Shown here: positions 37,270 to 46,842 of the stretch, piece by piece
Position numbering within the stretch: the first letter of the stretch is position 1
How the letters are laid out: each line of letters opens with the position of its first letter
Assembly: GCA_039555135.1 (NCBI GenBank)
Contig: CP114179.1
Location: 4,278,001-4,342,000, forward strand
DNA from: Phycisphaeraceae bacterium D3-23
Lineage (GTDB): Bacteria > Planctomycetota > Phycisphaerae > Phycisphaerales > Phycisphaeraceae
Length of the DNA: 64,000 nt
Reading direction: 5' to 3'
The notes under the pieces: generated by a model
What the model saw: only the letters and a program-made list of their open reading frames with translations
What the model was told of the DNA's origin: nothing
Database searches by the model: none
Program-made: the position numbers and the translations under genes

Positions 37270-37655
37270 GGTGGCTCCGGGAATAGAAGCGGCGATCATA
37301 CTCCCTGAGAGTCGCAGCGACAAAAACGGAGCTCTACACACAGCAGGGGCTGGATGTCACGAGCCGCTCGCATTTTCAGTTGTGTTTGTCGGCGTGCGTG
37401 ACCATCTGGAACCACCGAAGTCGTTGTGCCATGAGGTAGTCTGGGCAAGGGCGGTAACGCGGTAATGCGATAGACCTACAACATCTTGACTGGCTTCAGT
37501 TGTAACTCATCCGACGCGTTTTGCTAAGATCGATGTAGGGGCATTCGTATCTAACTGATACAATCTGTAGCGACCAATGCCGTGTTCGGCCAATGGGTCG
37601 CGACATCGACTGGCTCACATCTTGGATCTTGTCCGTTAGCATGAGGAGAGAAAGT
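37270..37655. promoter_or_regulatory. Divergent intergenic region
   Basis: A 386-base gap between the pseudopilin-like gene and a dockerin/PEP-CTERM gene. It holds the inverted repeat GTATC-TAACT-GATAC (37547-37561), whose right half merges into GATACAAT, a plausible -10 region. The repeat GCGGTAA/CGCGGTAATGCG lies near 37451-37470. The ribosome site AGGAGAG at 37643 serves the downstream gene. No further gene is seen. Confidence 0.4.
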
Positions 37656-38555
37656 ATGTCATACAGCGTTACGATTTCAGCGGCATCCTGTGCGTTATTG
37701 CTAGCCACGAGTGGCGCGGCTGACACCTCGTTGTGGGGCCAGGCGAACAGCTTTGTCGCCGCACCATCCCCAGCTACGGCAAATCAAAGTGCAAATTTCA
37801 ACACGACCACCGGCGACCTGAACGCCTCGCCCTCCGTGCTGCTTAGTACCGTGAGCAGCGGCACGAACATCTCGATCTCACAGACCGCTGTGCCGGGTGA
37901 GACACTGACCTCGCAGTTCCTGCTTGGCGCGTCGTTCACGACGGGTGGCGGCCCCAGCGGGTCGTCCGCGAACAGTACGGGACGGCTCAACATCACTGTC
38001 GATAACCCGACGTCCTACGCGCTGTCGGGCTCCATGACGATGAACTCCACGAACGGCACAGGGGCCGTACATCTGTACTTGCGGCATCAGCCACCGGGGC
38101 CGTTTATCTATCAGAACTTCAATACGTCGGGCGGTCTGATTACGATGGAGGAGACCATTGAGTTTTCAGAGAACAACAACACTGGGCTATTGCTGCCGAA
38201 CGTGAACTATCAGTTGGAGTGGAACTGGTCGGTCAACCGCGCGTTTGGTCGCGACCCGATCTCGGGCAGCGGCACCTTCCAACTCACACTGGTCGAAGAT
38301 ATCTCGGTTGTCCTAGGCGATATCGATGGCGATGGCTTCGTCGGGGCCGGCGATCTGGACCTCATCCTCGCCAACTGGGGTGCGACGGGCACGCCCGCCG
38401 ATGCCGACGGCAGTGGGACGGTCGGGCAGGGCGATCTTGACATCGTCACAGGCAACTGGGGCGGCGGCTCCCCTCCGGAAACAGTCGTGCCCGAGCCCGG
38501 GTCGCTCGCGGCGCTGGGCCTGTGCTCGCTGTTGGTGATGCGTCGCAGGCGTTAG
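37656..38555 (+). CDS. Secreted dockerin-like PEP-CTERM protein
   Basis: A 299-aa protein. The signal peptide (SYSVTISAASCALLLATSGAA) is followed by a beta-sandwich domain of about 190 aa (TSLWGQANSFVAAPSP...; AFGRDPISGSGTFQLTLVED) that I do not recognise. A dockerin-like pair follows (LGDIDGDGFVGAGDLDLILANWG; DADGSGTVGQGDLDIVTGNWG), then VVPEPGSLAALGLCSLLVMRRRR. As in the GH16 protein, dockerin-like and PEP-CTERM modules occur together. ATG 37656 follows AGGAGAGAAAGT; the frame is open to 37593. Confidence 0.85.
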   Translation: MSYSVTISAASCALLLATSGAADTSLWGQANSFVAAPSPATANQSANFNTTTGDLNASPSVLLSTVSSGTNISISQTAVPGETLTSQFLLGASFTTGGGPSGSSANSTGRLNITVDNPTSYALSGSMTMNSTNGTGAVHLYLRHQPPGPFIYQNFNTSGGLITMEETIEFSENNNTGLLLPNVNYQLEWNWSVNRAFGRDPISGSGTFQLTLVEDISVVLGDIDGDGFVGAGDLDLILANWGATGTPADADGSGTVGQGDLDIVTGNWGGGSPPETVVPEPGSLAALGLCSLLVMRRRR

Positions 38556-38567
38556 GCGGATTCGCTT

Positions 38568-39953
38568 CTACAGCACAAAGTTCGACAGGTCCGCGTCCGC
38601 GACGATCGGGGCGACCTGTTCGCGCACGAACGCATCGGTGATGCGCAGCTCGGTGTCGCCGTCGGCAACGCGGTCGGGGGCGTCGAAGTTGACTTGCTCA
38701 AACACGGTCTCGACGATCGTCATCAGCCGGCGCGCGCCGATGTTTTCGAGCTGTTCGTTCGCCGTCGCGGCGAGCTCCGCCATCGCCTCGATCGCGCCGG
38801 GATCAAACGTCACCGTCAGTCCTTCGACAGCCAGGAGCGCCTCCTGCTGCTTGGTCAGTGCGCCCTGCGGCTCGGTGAGGATGCGCACGAAGTCCTCTTT
38901 GGTCAGCGGCGACAGCTCGACGCGGATCGGGAAACGCCCCTGCAACTCCGGCATCAGGTCGCTGACCTTCGCGCTGTGGAACGCGCCGGCGGCGACAAAG
39001 AGGATGTGGTCGGTGTGCACGATCCCGTGCCGGGTGTTCACGGCCGAGCCCTCGACGATCGGCAAGAGGTCGCGCTGCACGCCCTGACGCGAGACGTCGG
39101 GCGAGCCCTTCCCGCCGGGCCCTTCGCCGGCCGCGATCTTGTCGATCTCGTCGAGGAAGATGATGCCGGCGTTCTGCGTGCGTTCGATGGCTTCGCCCAC
39201 GATCTTGTCTTCGTCCAGCAGCTTGTCGGTCTCCTGCTCGACGAGGATCCGCCGGGCGTCTTCGACCTTGGCCCGCTTGCGCTTGTTCTGCTCGGGCATC
39301 ATCTTCTCGAACATGTCGGCCATGGACGGGTCCATCTGGTCCAGCCCCATGTTCGCGAACATCACCGACGTCTGGGGCCGGCGCGTGACGCTGAGCTCGA
39401 CCTCGCGGTCGTCGAGCGCCCCCGACGCGACCTGCTCGCGCAGCTTGCTGCGGATGCGCTCCTTGCGTTCGACCGACTCTTCGGTCGCGACAAATCCGAT
39501 CGTCGAATCGTCGGCGGGCGCGTCTTGTTCCTTCTCGGAACCTGGCAGTAGAAGTGACACCAGCCGTTCGACCGCGGCGTCGTTCGCCTTCTGGGCGACG
39601 ATCTTCGCCTGGCTGGCGCGGGACATGGCGATGGCCTGGTCGAGCAGGTCGCGGATCATCGACTCGACGTCCCGGCCGTGGTACCCGACCTCGGTGAACT
39701 TGCTGGCCTCGACCTTGATGAACGGCGCGCCGGTGAGCTTCGCCAGCCGACGCGCGATCTCCGTCTTCCCGCAGCCGGTGGGCCCGGCCATGATGATGTT
39801 GCGCGGGTAGACCTCGGGCGCGATCTTTTCGTCCAGCCGCTGACGCCGCCAGCGGTTGCGGATGGCGACGGCGACGGCGCGTTTGGCGTCGCGCTGGCCG
39901 ATAATAAAGCGGTCGAGCTCATCGACGATCTGGCGGGGGGTCATGTCTTGCAT
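38568..39953 (-). CDS. hslU: ATP-dependent protease ATPase subunit HslU
   Basis: A 461-aa AAA+ unfoldase. It starts MQDMTPRQIVDELDRFIIGQRDAKRAVAVA, the normal HslU N-terminus. Walker A GPTGCGKT is at 57-64, followed by KVEASKFTEVGYHGRDVESMI with the GYVG-type pore loop (GYHG here). The intermediate domain (about 110-240) comes next, then Walker B IIFLDEIDKI and DLMPELQGRFPIRVEL. The C-terminus is DLSNFVL, which would insert into HslV. HslU unfolds substrates for the HslV peptidase. hslV is not in the window, although the two are adjacent in most bacteria. ATG 39953 was preferred to GTG 39986 because it matches family starts. Confidence 0.95.
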   Translation of the reverse strand: MQDMTPRQIVDELDRFIIGQRDAKRAVAVAIRNRWRRQRLDEKIAPEVYPRNIIMAGPTGCGKTEIARRLAKLTGAPFIKVEASKFTEVGYHGRDVESMIRDLLDQAIAMSRASQAKIVAQKANDAAVERLVSLLLPGSEKEQDAPADDSTIGFVATEESVERKERIRSKLREQVASGALDDREVELSVTRRPQTSVMFANMGLDQMDPSMADMFEKMMPEQNKRKRAKVEDARRILVEQETDKLLDEDKIVGEAIERTQNAGIIFLDEIDKIAAGEGPGGKGSPDVSRQGVQRDLLPIVEGSAVNTRHGIVHTDHILFVAAGAFHSAKVSDLMPELQGRFPIRVELSPLTKEDFVRILTEPQGALTKQQEALLAVEGLTVTFDPGAIEAMAELAATANEQLENIGARRLMTIVETVFEQVNFDAPDRVADGDTELRITDAFVREQVAPIVADADLSNFVL

Positions 39954-40261
39954 TCTGTATCGCGGCTTGGCTACCGGTGTAGGCACCGGGTTTTGGTTTC
40001 AAAAACACTCGCAGGGGGACATCCTAGCGGGCGGCGCTGCCCGCGTCCGGTGGGCGGGCTCAGGCAATCCACACAATCGGTACGGCCGGCAAATCCGCGA
40101 CACGGCCCTCGATTCGGTCGGGTTTGTACGGGACAGTGAATTGGGACCGGCCCTAAACCGGACCCCACGGATCGTCGATGCAGAGGTTGGACGTTGCCCG
40201 CTTCCCCCCTTCGCCGTTCGTTGTGGGGCGTGGGCGTCCTAACGCGGGGCGGATCCAGCTC
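39954..40261. promoter_or_regulatory. Divergent promoter region hslU / pilM
   Basis: A 308-base gap containing the promoters of both operons. No clear heat-shock (CIRCE) inverted repeat is visible. Nothing else is evident. Confidence 0.4.
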
Positions 40262-41500
40262 ATGGCCTTTGGTATCTCTAAGTCACGTATGTCGCCGATC
40301 GCGATCGACTTCGGCACCGATACGGTGAAGCTGCTGCAGATCTCGTCGGGCGGCGGCACGACCCAGCTCGTCGCCGCGGGCGCGATGAACGTGCCCGAGA
40401 GCGCGCGGTCCGACGCGGCCTCGCGCTACGCCTTTGTGGGCGAAGCCGTCAAGAGCATCCTCAGCCAGCAGCCGTTCAAGGGTAAGCGCGCCATCTGTGC
40501 GATCCCCGCCTATCAGACCATGGTTAGCGTCGTCGAGTTGCCCGGCAGCGACGCCAAAGATATCGACGCACAGATCAACCTGCACATCCAAACCGTCCTC
40601 GAAAAAGACCCGTCGCGTATGGTCGTCCGAAACCACCATCTCGGGCAGGTGATGCGTGACGGCTCGGCCAAGCAGCGCGTGCTGACCCTCTCCGCGCCGC
40701 GATCGACCGTCATGCGCTACATCGAGCTCGCCACCGCCGCGAAGCTCGAAGTCGTCGGCATGCACAGCGAGCCGATGTGCATCGCCAAGCCTTTCATCGA
40801 GCTCTACAACCGCCGAGAGATCGACCAGACCGGCACACGCTGCTTCGTCGATGTCGGCGCGGCGATGTCCAAGATCGTCATCATCCATAACGGCCAGGTC
40901 CTGATGGCCCGGACGCTTCGTGCTGCGGGTGAAGAGATGACCCTCCGCCATGCGAAACAGCACGGGCTCGACTTTACCGAGGCCCGACTGGCCCGTATCC
41001 GTGAAGCCAACAACCCGCTCGCCGCCCGCCCGTTCCCGAGCAAGGCCGAGCAGCAGCACGAACAAGACCTGCGTCGCGCACTCGTCGGCGCACCGATCCT
41101 CAGCGAAGACACCGCTCCCGACCTCGCCGTCGCCGACAGCGCCACTGAGCTTGAAGACGACCGCCGGGTCGAGCCCGCCGCGCAGCCCGCAATGGCGCTC
41201 GAGGACTTGGACGAGACGCTCGACAGCCTCGTCGAAGGCCTCCGCATGACGATCCGCTACCACGACTCGGTCTGCCCGGACCACCCGGTCGACCAGGTCG
41301 TGATGCTCGGCGGTGAGGCCGGGCAGCGATCAGTCAATGAGGCCGTGGCCTTTGCACTCGGCCTCCCGACGTTCGTCGGCCACCCGCTGGCGCGCGTGAT
41401 GCGGACGCCCGGGCTCCAGCCCCTCGGGCTCGACATGAACAAACCCCAGCCCGGCTGGGCCGTCCCCCTCGGGCTGTGCCTGAGCGAAGCAAACCTCTGA
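40262..41500 (+). CDS. pilM: PilM-like actin-fold assembly protein
   Basis: A 412-aa cytosolic protein of the PilM/FtsA-type actin fold. SPIAIDFGTDTVKLLQI is the phosphate-1 loop, RAICAIPAYQTMVSVVELPG is the following conserved strand, and TGTRCFVDVGAAMSKIVIIHNG is the phosphate-2 loop. VVMLGGEAGQRSVNEAVAFALGLP is the adenosine motif. PilM sits under the inner membrane and recruits PilN. It is the first gene of a five-gene cluster, all on +. ATG 40262 was chosen; the frame extends to 40178. An insertion at about 255-330 is unusually acidic. Confidence 0.85.
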   Translation: MAFGISKSRMSPIAIDFGTDTVKLLQISSGGGTTQLVAAGAMNVPESARSDAASRYAFVGEAVKSILSQQPFKGKRAICAIPAYQTMVSVVELPGSDAKDIDAQINLHIQTVLEKDPSRMVVRNHHLGQVMRDGSAKQRVLTLSAPRSTVMRYIELATAAKLEVVGMHSEPMCIAKPFIELYNRREIDQTGTRCFVDVGAAMSKIVIIHNGQVLMARTLRAAGEEMTLRHAKQHGLDFTEARLARIREANNPLAARPFPSKAEQQHEQDLRRALVGAPILSEDTAPDLAVADSATELEDDRRVEPAAQPAMALEDLDETLDSLVEGLRMTIRYHDSVCPDHPVDQVVMLGGEAGQRSVNEAVAFALGLPTFVGHPLARVMRTPGLQPLGLDMNKPQPGWAVPLGLCLSEANL

Positions 41501-41537
41501 TGTGAGTGATCGGCCTTACGCCGAATGGAGCAATCGA

Positions 41538-42314
41538 ATGGCGAAGAACAACAGCTTCCTGCCCGAAGACTACCTCGACCGCAAGATCGCGCGGCGGACT
41601 AACCTGATCTGCATCGCGCTCTTCCTCGTGATGATCGGCGCGATCGGCGCCGCCTTCTACGTGCAAAGCCGGCAGGACGACGGCACCCGTACCGAGCTCG
41701 CGCGGGTCAATTCGACCTTCAGCGACCGCGCCCTCCAGCTACGGCAGATCGAGCAGCTCCAGGAACGCAAGCAGCAGATGATCGGCAAGGCCAAGATCGT
41801 CCAGCAGCTCGTCGAACGTGTTCCACGCTCCATTATCCTCGCGGAGATGATTAACCACATGCCTGGCACGCTCAGCCTGCTGGAGCTGACGCTGGAAACC
41901 AAGATCGTCAAGCCTGGCGCACGCCCACAGACCGCCATCGAACGCGACCGCCTCGAACGCGGCGAGGCCGAGGCCGAAGAAAACGAAGAGGTCACTATCG
42001 CCCCGCGTGAGATCACGATCGAGGTCGTCGGCGTCGCGCCCAATGACAACGACGTCTCCGTCTTCATGCAGAACCTCAGCATCAACCCGCTCTTCACCGG
42101 CGTCGGGCTCGAGTACATCGAGCGCTACGCGATCGAGGGCAACGACATGCGTCGTTTCCGCATCGTCATGCAGCTCAACATGGACCTGACCTTCGACCGC
42201 GACGACGTCGACGACGCTCTGCGTGGCCTCGAACAAAACCCCATGGCCAACGAAGACCACACGTTTAGCAACGGAGCCGACGCGACCGCCGACGTCCCGA
42301 CCCACACCGACTGA
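41538..42314 (+). CDS. pilN: PilN-like inner-membrane assembly protein
   Basis: A 258-aa protein with a short cytoplasmic tail (MAKNNSFLPEDYLDRKIARR; the NxLPEDY-like motif is the PilN PilM-binding signature). One membrane helix follows (TNLICIALFLVMIGAIGAAFYV), then a coiled-coil (about 50-95) and a ferredoxin-like periplasmic domain (about 150-230, ITIEVVGVAPNDNDVSVFMQNL). ATG 41538 follows GGAG and is 37 bases after pilM. The acidic tail (EDHTFSNGADATAD) is not typical. Confidence 0.82.
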   Translation: MAKNNSFLPEDYLDRKIARRTNLICIALFLVMIGAIGAAFYVQSRQDDGTRTELARVNSTFSDRALQLRQIEQLQERKQQMIGKAKIVQQLVERVPRSIILAEMINHMPGTLSLLELTLETKIVKPGARPQTAIERDRLERGEAEAEENEEVTIAPREITIEVVGVAPNDNDVSVFMQNLSINPLFTGVGLEYIERYAIEGNDMRRFRIVMQLNMDLTFDRDDVDDALRGLEQNPMANEDHTFSNGADATADVPTHTD

Positions 42315-42384
42315 TCCACCCAGCACCCGGGCCGATCAGCAGGCCCGAGCCGACGGAAAAACGCCGTCAACCACGGAGACCGCC

Positions 42385-42921
42385 ATGCGATTTGGACTAC
42401 GCGAAATCCTGTTTATCCTTGTGCTGCTGGCGATGCCCGCCGCGGCCTACTTCTTCGTCTTTCAGCCCAAGAACGTTCTGCAGATGCAGGCCCGCTCGGA
42501 GATCCAGGCCAAGCAGGCCAAGCTCCAGGCCCTCGACAGCGCGACCGCCCGCTACATCGACCTCGACGACGAGATCGATAGGCTGCGCTCAACGATTGAG
42601 CTGATCGAACAAAAGCTCCCGCACGGCCGCGAGGAGTACCAGGTCGTCAAGAACATCTCGGACCTCGCGCTGAGCCACAACCTCGTGGTCCGCTCGATCA
42701 AGCCGGACAAGGTCGTCGCCGCGGCACAGTACATGGAACTGCCGGTACGTCTTGAGATCGAGGGCGACTTCGACGGGTTCTATGCCTTCCTGCTTGAAGT
42801 CGAGCGTCTCCCGCGGATCACGCAGATGCCGATGATGACGCTCAACAAGCTCGAATCGGCGGACGAGGAAGGCATGATGGAAGCGACCATCACCCTGAGC
42901 ATCTTCTTCGAGAGCGACTAA
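42385..42921 (+). CDS. pilO: PilO-like inner-membrane assembly protein
   Basis: A 178-aa protein: one membrane helix (EILFILVLLAMPAAAYFFVF), a coiled-coil (ARSEIQAKQAKLQALDS... to about 70) and a small alpha-beta domain (YQVVKNISDLALSHNLVVRSIKP; LEIEGDFDGFYAFLLEVERLPRITQM), the PilO layout. The last segment holds the family's strong DGFYAFLLELERLPR-type motif. ATG 42385 follows CGGAG. It is in the same operon as pilN. Confidence 0.85.
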   Translation: MRFGLREILFILVLLAMPAAAYFFVFQPKNVLQMQARSEIQAKQAKLQALDSATARYIDLDDEIDRLRSTIELIEQKLPHGREEYQVVKNISDLALSHNLVVRSIKPDKVVAAAQYMELPVRLEIEGDFDGFYAFLLEVERLPRITQMPMMTLNKLESADEEGMMEATITLSIFFESD

Positions 42922-43001
42922 GCGAGAACGCACAGGACAAACTGCTCCGGATCGACACCAACACCGCAATTCGCAGCCCCGGCGGGAATCGAGACACGAT
43001 C

Positions 43002-43733
43002 ATGATGATGAACGACAACGAACTGCAAGTCAGCAACGACGACCACGACGACAGCGACAACACGATGGCGGTGCTCAGCTCGCTGGGCGGCGGCGACCAG
43101 GAGCCCGAGGGCCAGCCCCTGGGGCTCGACCCCGACGCGGGACGATCGAAGCTATCAGGCAGCACGCTCGCGGTCGGCGCGGTGGTGCTTGTCGGCGTGG
43201 GCGCACTCTTTGCGATGAAGATGACGCTCAAGGCCGAGGCCGTCGACGCCACAACGGCCGAGGCGGAGCTGGCGATTAACGTGTTCATGGACCAGCTCGC
43301 GGCGGCCGAGGCGACAGGCGTCCAAGGCCCGATTGAACAGATCGGCGGCGAGAGCATGCAGATCATCAACGAACTTAAGGCCGACCCCACCGCGCATCAA
43401 GTGCCCTCGGAAGAGGTCGAGAAGAATCCGTTCGAGTTGATGGGTATCGTCCGCGCCCCCGTCATCGAAGATGAAAACACTGGCCCTTCTCAGGAAGAAC
43501 TCGAAGCCCGCGAACTCGAAGGTCTTCAGGCCGTCGCGCGCGGTTTCCACGTCGACTCGATCAGCGGCAGAGGCCCACGGGCCGTGGTCTTCATCGACGG
43601 CGCGATGTACCGCATCGGCGACACGATCGCCGGCTCGGGCTTCACCGTCGCCGAGGTCGACGGGCTCGACGTGGTCGTGCGCGTCCCCGCGACGGCGAGC
43701 AAGCCCTGGGCGTTCCGCCTGCATTACGAGTAG
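43002..43733 (+). CDS. PilP/GspC-like periplasmic component (provisional)
   Basis: A 243-aa protein in the slot where pilP is expected. It has an acidic N-terminal cytoplasmic part (1-50), a membrane helix (STLAVGAVVLVGVGALFAMKM, about 54-74), a helical region, and a C-terminal beta domain (about 180-240): FHVDSISGRGPRAVVFIDGAMYRIGDTIAGSGFTV. That last block resembles the GspC-HR/PilP homology fold (INGxxYxVGDxI pattern). It may link the inner-membrane platform to a secretin; no secretin gene is in the window. The start codon is the first of three ATGs in a row. Confidence 0.7.
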   Translation: MMMNDNELQVSNDDHDDSDNTMAVLSSLGGGDQEPEGQPLGLDPDAGRSKLSGSTLAVGAVVLVGVGALFAMKMTLKAEAVDATTAEAELAINVFMDQLAAAEATGVQGPIEQIGGESMQIINELKADPTAHQVPSEEVEKNPFELMGIVRAPVIEDENTGPSQEELEARELEGLQAVARGFHVDSISGRGPRAVVFIDGAMYRIGDTIAGSGFTVAEVDGLDVVVRVPATASKPWAFRLHYE

Positions 43734-43813
43734 AAGTGTTTGAGGGTGGGCGGGCGGCTCGCCGGACGGAATCACATCACCGCAACTACGATCGACAGAC
43801 CAGGAGCAGATTC

Positions 43814-45628
43814 GTGGACCAATCGAGGGGCACAGATTCAGGCAGTACGGACATGCGCAGCTTCGGCGGCGCAGACCCCTACCTGCCGGTGCGCGTGGCG
43901 GATGGAGAAGAGCCGCAGCAAGCGCTCGTGCGTTCACGGACCGACCTGGGCGACCTCTTGCTCGCCGACAAGGTCATCACGCCCGAGCAGCTGACCAGCG
44001 CGCGGAACGTCGCCTCCAATTCCCCGGGCCGACGCCCGGCCGACATCTACTTCGAGATGGATGTCGACCAGGTCAAGATGCAGCAGTGCGTTGCCAAGCT
44101 TGCGGGGATGAAGTTCGAACGCGTCACCTACGAGCAGATCGACTCGACCAAACAACTCGAGATGCTCGGGGACGACTACTGCCTCAAGCACGGCGTCGTC
44201 CCGATACGCGCGAAGGGCTCGCGGCTCATCGTCGGGCTCGTTCATACCGACGACCTCATCGTTATCGACGCCGTGCAGGCTAAGCTCGGCCACACTGTCA
44301 AGGTGGTCGTGGTTACGCCCGAGGACGTCGCGGCTGTCATAGAGCAGCACCGTGAACAGAGCAGCGGCACCGACGAGATGGCGGTCAACGAGATCATCGC
44401 CGGCATCGACGAGGAAGATATCGAGCTAGTCGAGACCAATGACGAAGAGCTCGACCTCGAAAAGATGGCAGGCGAGTCGCCCGTCATCCGCTTTGTCAAC
44501 TACCTGATCTTCACGGCCGTGAAGGAAGGCGCTTCCGACATCCACATCGAGCCGCAGGAAAAGAAGCTTCAGGTGCGCTACCGCATCGACGGCGTCCTGT
44601 TCGACGCGATGAACCCGCCCGCGCACATGAAGGCCGCGATCGTCTCACGCCTCAAGATCATGGCCAACCTCGACATCTCCGAACGCCGGGTCCCCCAAGA
44701 CGGCCGCATCCGCGCGATGGTCCATGGGCGCAAACTCGACCTGCGTATGTCGACGCTGCCGATGGTCTCGGGCGAGAAAGTCGTGCTGCGTATCCTCGAC
44801 ACGCGGTCGATCCAGGTGGACCTCGACGACCTGGGCATGAGCCAGGACATGCTGATGATGTGGAAGAAGCAGATCAGCCAGCCGCATGGCATCGTGCTCG
44901 TCACCGGGCCGACCGGCTCGGGCAAGACGACGACACTCTACGCATCGCTGGGGCAGATGGACAAGCAGAAGCAGAACGTCTCCACCGTCGAGGACCCGGT
45001 CGAGTACCACCTCAACGGGATCAACCAGACGCAGACGCATGAGAGCATCGGCATGTCCTTCGCCGCCGCGCTCCGCGCGCTGCTGCGTCAAGACCCCGAC
45101 GTCGTTATGGTCGGTGAAATCCGAGACGGCGAAACCGCGAAGACCGCGATCCAGGCCTCGCTCACCGGCCACCTGGTCCTTTCGACGCTGCACACCAACG
45201 ACGCGCCCAGCGCGGTGACACGCCTGATCAATATCGGCGTCGAGCCGTACCTGATCGGCTCGGCGCTCAACGCGGTGGTCGCGCAGCGCCTGGTCCGCAA
45301 GATCTGTGAGCACTGCAAGACCATGGCACCGCCCGACGACATGATCGCCGAGCACCTTGCGCTCCAGGGCATTGCGATCGACCAGCTCGCGCACGGCGTG
45401 GGCTGCGACAAGTGCCGCAACACCGGGTACGCCGGTCGAGTCGGTCTCTACGAAACGCTGATCCTGAACGACACGATGCGCGACCGGATCGCGGGCAGCC
45501 CGAACGTGACGGAGTTTCGCCGCATGTGTGTCGAGGCCGGGATGGTCACACTACGCCAGGACGGCTTCGCCAAAGTCGGCCAAGGGCTCACGACAGTCGA
45601 CGAAATCCTCCGTGTGACCGAGTCGTAG
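43814..45628 (+). CDS. PilB/GspE-family assembly ATPase
   Basis: A 604-aa type IV pilus/type II secretion ATPase. The N-terminal N1D/MshEN domain (about 30-150) has DLGDLLLADKVITPEQLTSARN. The catalytic core has GASDIHIEPQEKKLQVRYRIDG, Walker A GPTGSGKTTT, an Asp box (VEDPVEYHLNG), Walker B DVVMVGEIRDGETA and a His box (GHLVLSTLHTNDAPSA). The zinc-binding tetracysteine is ICEHCKTM plus CDKCRNTGYAGR. GTG 43814 follows AGGAG by 7 bases; ATG 43853 is an alternative. It closes the pilM-pilN-pilO-pilP-like operon. PilC, PilT and the secretin are not in the window. Confidence 0.9.
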   Translation: MDQSRGTDSGSTDMRSFGGADPYLPVRVADGEEPQQALVRSRTDLGDLLLADKVITPEQLTSARNVASNSPGRRPADIYFEMDVDQVKMQQCVAKLAGMKFERVTYEQIDSTKQLEMLGDDYCLKHGVVPIRAKGSRLIVGLVHTDDLIVIDAVQAKLGHTVKVVVVTPEDVAAVIEQHREQSSGTDEMAVNEIIAGIDEEDIELVETNDEELDLEKMAGESPVIRFVNYLIFTAVKEGASDIHIEPQEKKLQVRYRIDGVLFDAMNPPAHMKAAIVSRLKIMANLDISERRVPQDGRIRAMVHGRKLDLRMSTLPMVSGEKVVLRILDTRSIQVDLDDLGMSQDMLMMWKKQISQPHGIVLVTGPTGSGKTTTLYASLGQMDKQKQNVSTVEDPVEYHLNGINQTQTHESIGMSFAAALRALLRQDPDVVMVGEIRDGETAKTAIQASLTGHLVLSTLHTNDAPSAVTRLINIGVEPYLIGSALNAVVAQRLVRKICEHCKTMAPPDDMIAEHLALQGIAIDQLAHGVGCDKCRNTGYAGRVGLYETLILNDTMRDRIAGSPNVTEFRRMCVEAGMVTLRQDGFAKVGQGLTTVDEILRVTES

Positions 45629-45669
45629 GCGACCGTACCCATTACAGAAACGCTCATCAGACGGGGTAC

Positions 45670-46842
45670 TTAGGCAGCCCGTTTGCCTTTAAGGGTCGCG
45701 TGATCGCTCAGGATTTCGTATCGCTTTTGGATGCGTAGCATTCTTGCATCGAACGCATAATGAGACTCCACACGGCTTCGTGCGTTCAGTGTATTCGCAG
45801 CGCGTTGCGGGGTCGGTGTGAGTAGATCGCTCACAGGCGTTGTCCAGGCTGTGATATTGCTGCCTTGCAACAACGCGCCGCACGCACCGTGATCAAGCAT
45901 CTCGGGCACACCGCCCACCGCCGTCGCCGCGATGGGGACACCAATCGCCATCGCCTCCAGCAGGGTGTTAGGCATTCCCTCGCGGTGGCTCGTTGAAAGC
46001 AGCAGGTCCATTGCGCGCAGCAGCGGCACCGGATCGACCGACCAGCCGTGGAACGTGACGCCGTCGGCAACGCCGAGCGACTGAGCGACCGACTCGAGTC
46101 GACCACGTTCCGGTCCGTTACCAATCAGGTGGAGCGTTGCGCGGGGATGTGCCTTACGCACATCAGCAAAGAGACGGATCGATCGGTCGGTCCCCTTCTC
46201 CGCACTGAGACGTCCCAGCACCGCGATCGCGGGTGCGTGCCTGTCCGACAGGCCGAATGCCTGGCGCGCGTGCTGCTTCTCTGACCGACTGCGTATCGGA
46301 TACTTCGCCAACTCGATCGCGTTGGGCAGGTAGGACAGGCGGTCGGGGTGTACACCGCGCATGACGCAGTGGCGGAGTAGCGCCGGGCTCACGGCGAAGA
46401 TGTGGTTGTAGTGCCGCAGCGCGAGGCCATTGAGCCGGGCGTAAAAGCGTGTCTTGAGATTTTCACGGGTGAAACCGTGGACGGTGGATACGAGTTTGAT
46501 GCCCGGGCACTTGCGGCGGATGAGGAGCCCCAGAACATCGGTCTTATAGTCGTGGCTGTGCCAGATGTCGACGCGCCGTCTTCGGCACAAGTCGATGAGT
46601 TGGCGCAGCGCTCTGCGGTCGATCGCGCCGCGCTCAGGGATCGAGACAAGCGGCATGCCCTGCGCATGGGCTGTATCCCACAGGCGTGCGACGCCGGGGT
46701 CGCCCTTTGGGTGCAGGTAGGCTGCGGCAACATCGAAACGCGCATACGGGAGATACGCCGCGCTACGCAGGACCGTCTTGTCCGGCCCGCCGCCCGAGCC
46801 GGTCACGACCCGCGCGTGCAGCACCGAGATCGGCCGGGTCAT
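45670..46842 (-). CDS. Family 4 glycosyltransferase
   Basis: A 390-aa GT-B-fold enzyme. The N-terminal domain has RVVTGSGGGPDKTVLRSA. LVSTVHGFTRENLKTRFY and FAVSPALLRHCVMRGV mark the acceptor side, and AIAVLGRLSAEKGTDRSIRLFADV starts the donor domain. SHREGMPNTLLEAMAIGVPIAATAVGGVPEM is the GT4 EX7E motif. It is a cytosolic or membrane-associated transferase for a polysaccharide or glycoprotein glycan. It is the last gene of a four-gene operon read leftward, with ATGA overlap to the methyltransferase. Confidence 0.88.
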   Translation of the reverse strand: MTRPISVLHARVVTGSGGGPDKTVLRSAAYLPYARFDVAAAYLHPKGDPGVARLWDTAHAQGMPLVSIPERGAIDRRALRQLIDLCRRRRVDIWHSHDYKTDVLGLLIRRKCPGIKLVSTVHGFTRENLKTRFYARLNGLALRHYNHIFAVSPALLRHCVMRGVHPDRLSYLPNAIELAKYPIRSRSEKQHARQAFGLSDRHAPAIAVLGRLSAEKGTDRSIRLFADVRKAHPRATLHLIGNGPERGRLESVAQSLGVADGVTFHGWSVDPVPLLRAMDLLLSTSHREGMPNTLLEAMAIGVPIAATAVGGVPEMLDHGACGALLQGSNITAWTTPVSDLLTPTPQRAANTLNARSRVESHYAFDARMLRIQKRYEILSDHATLKGKRAA

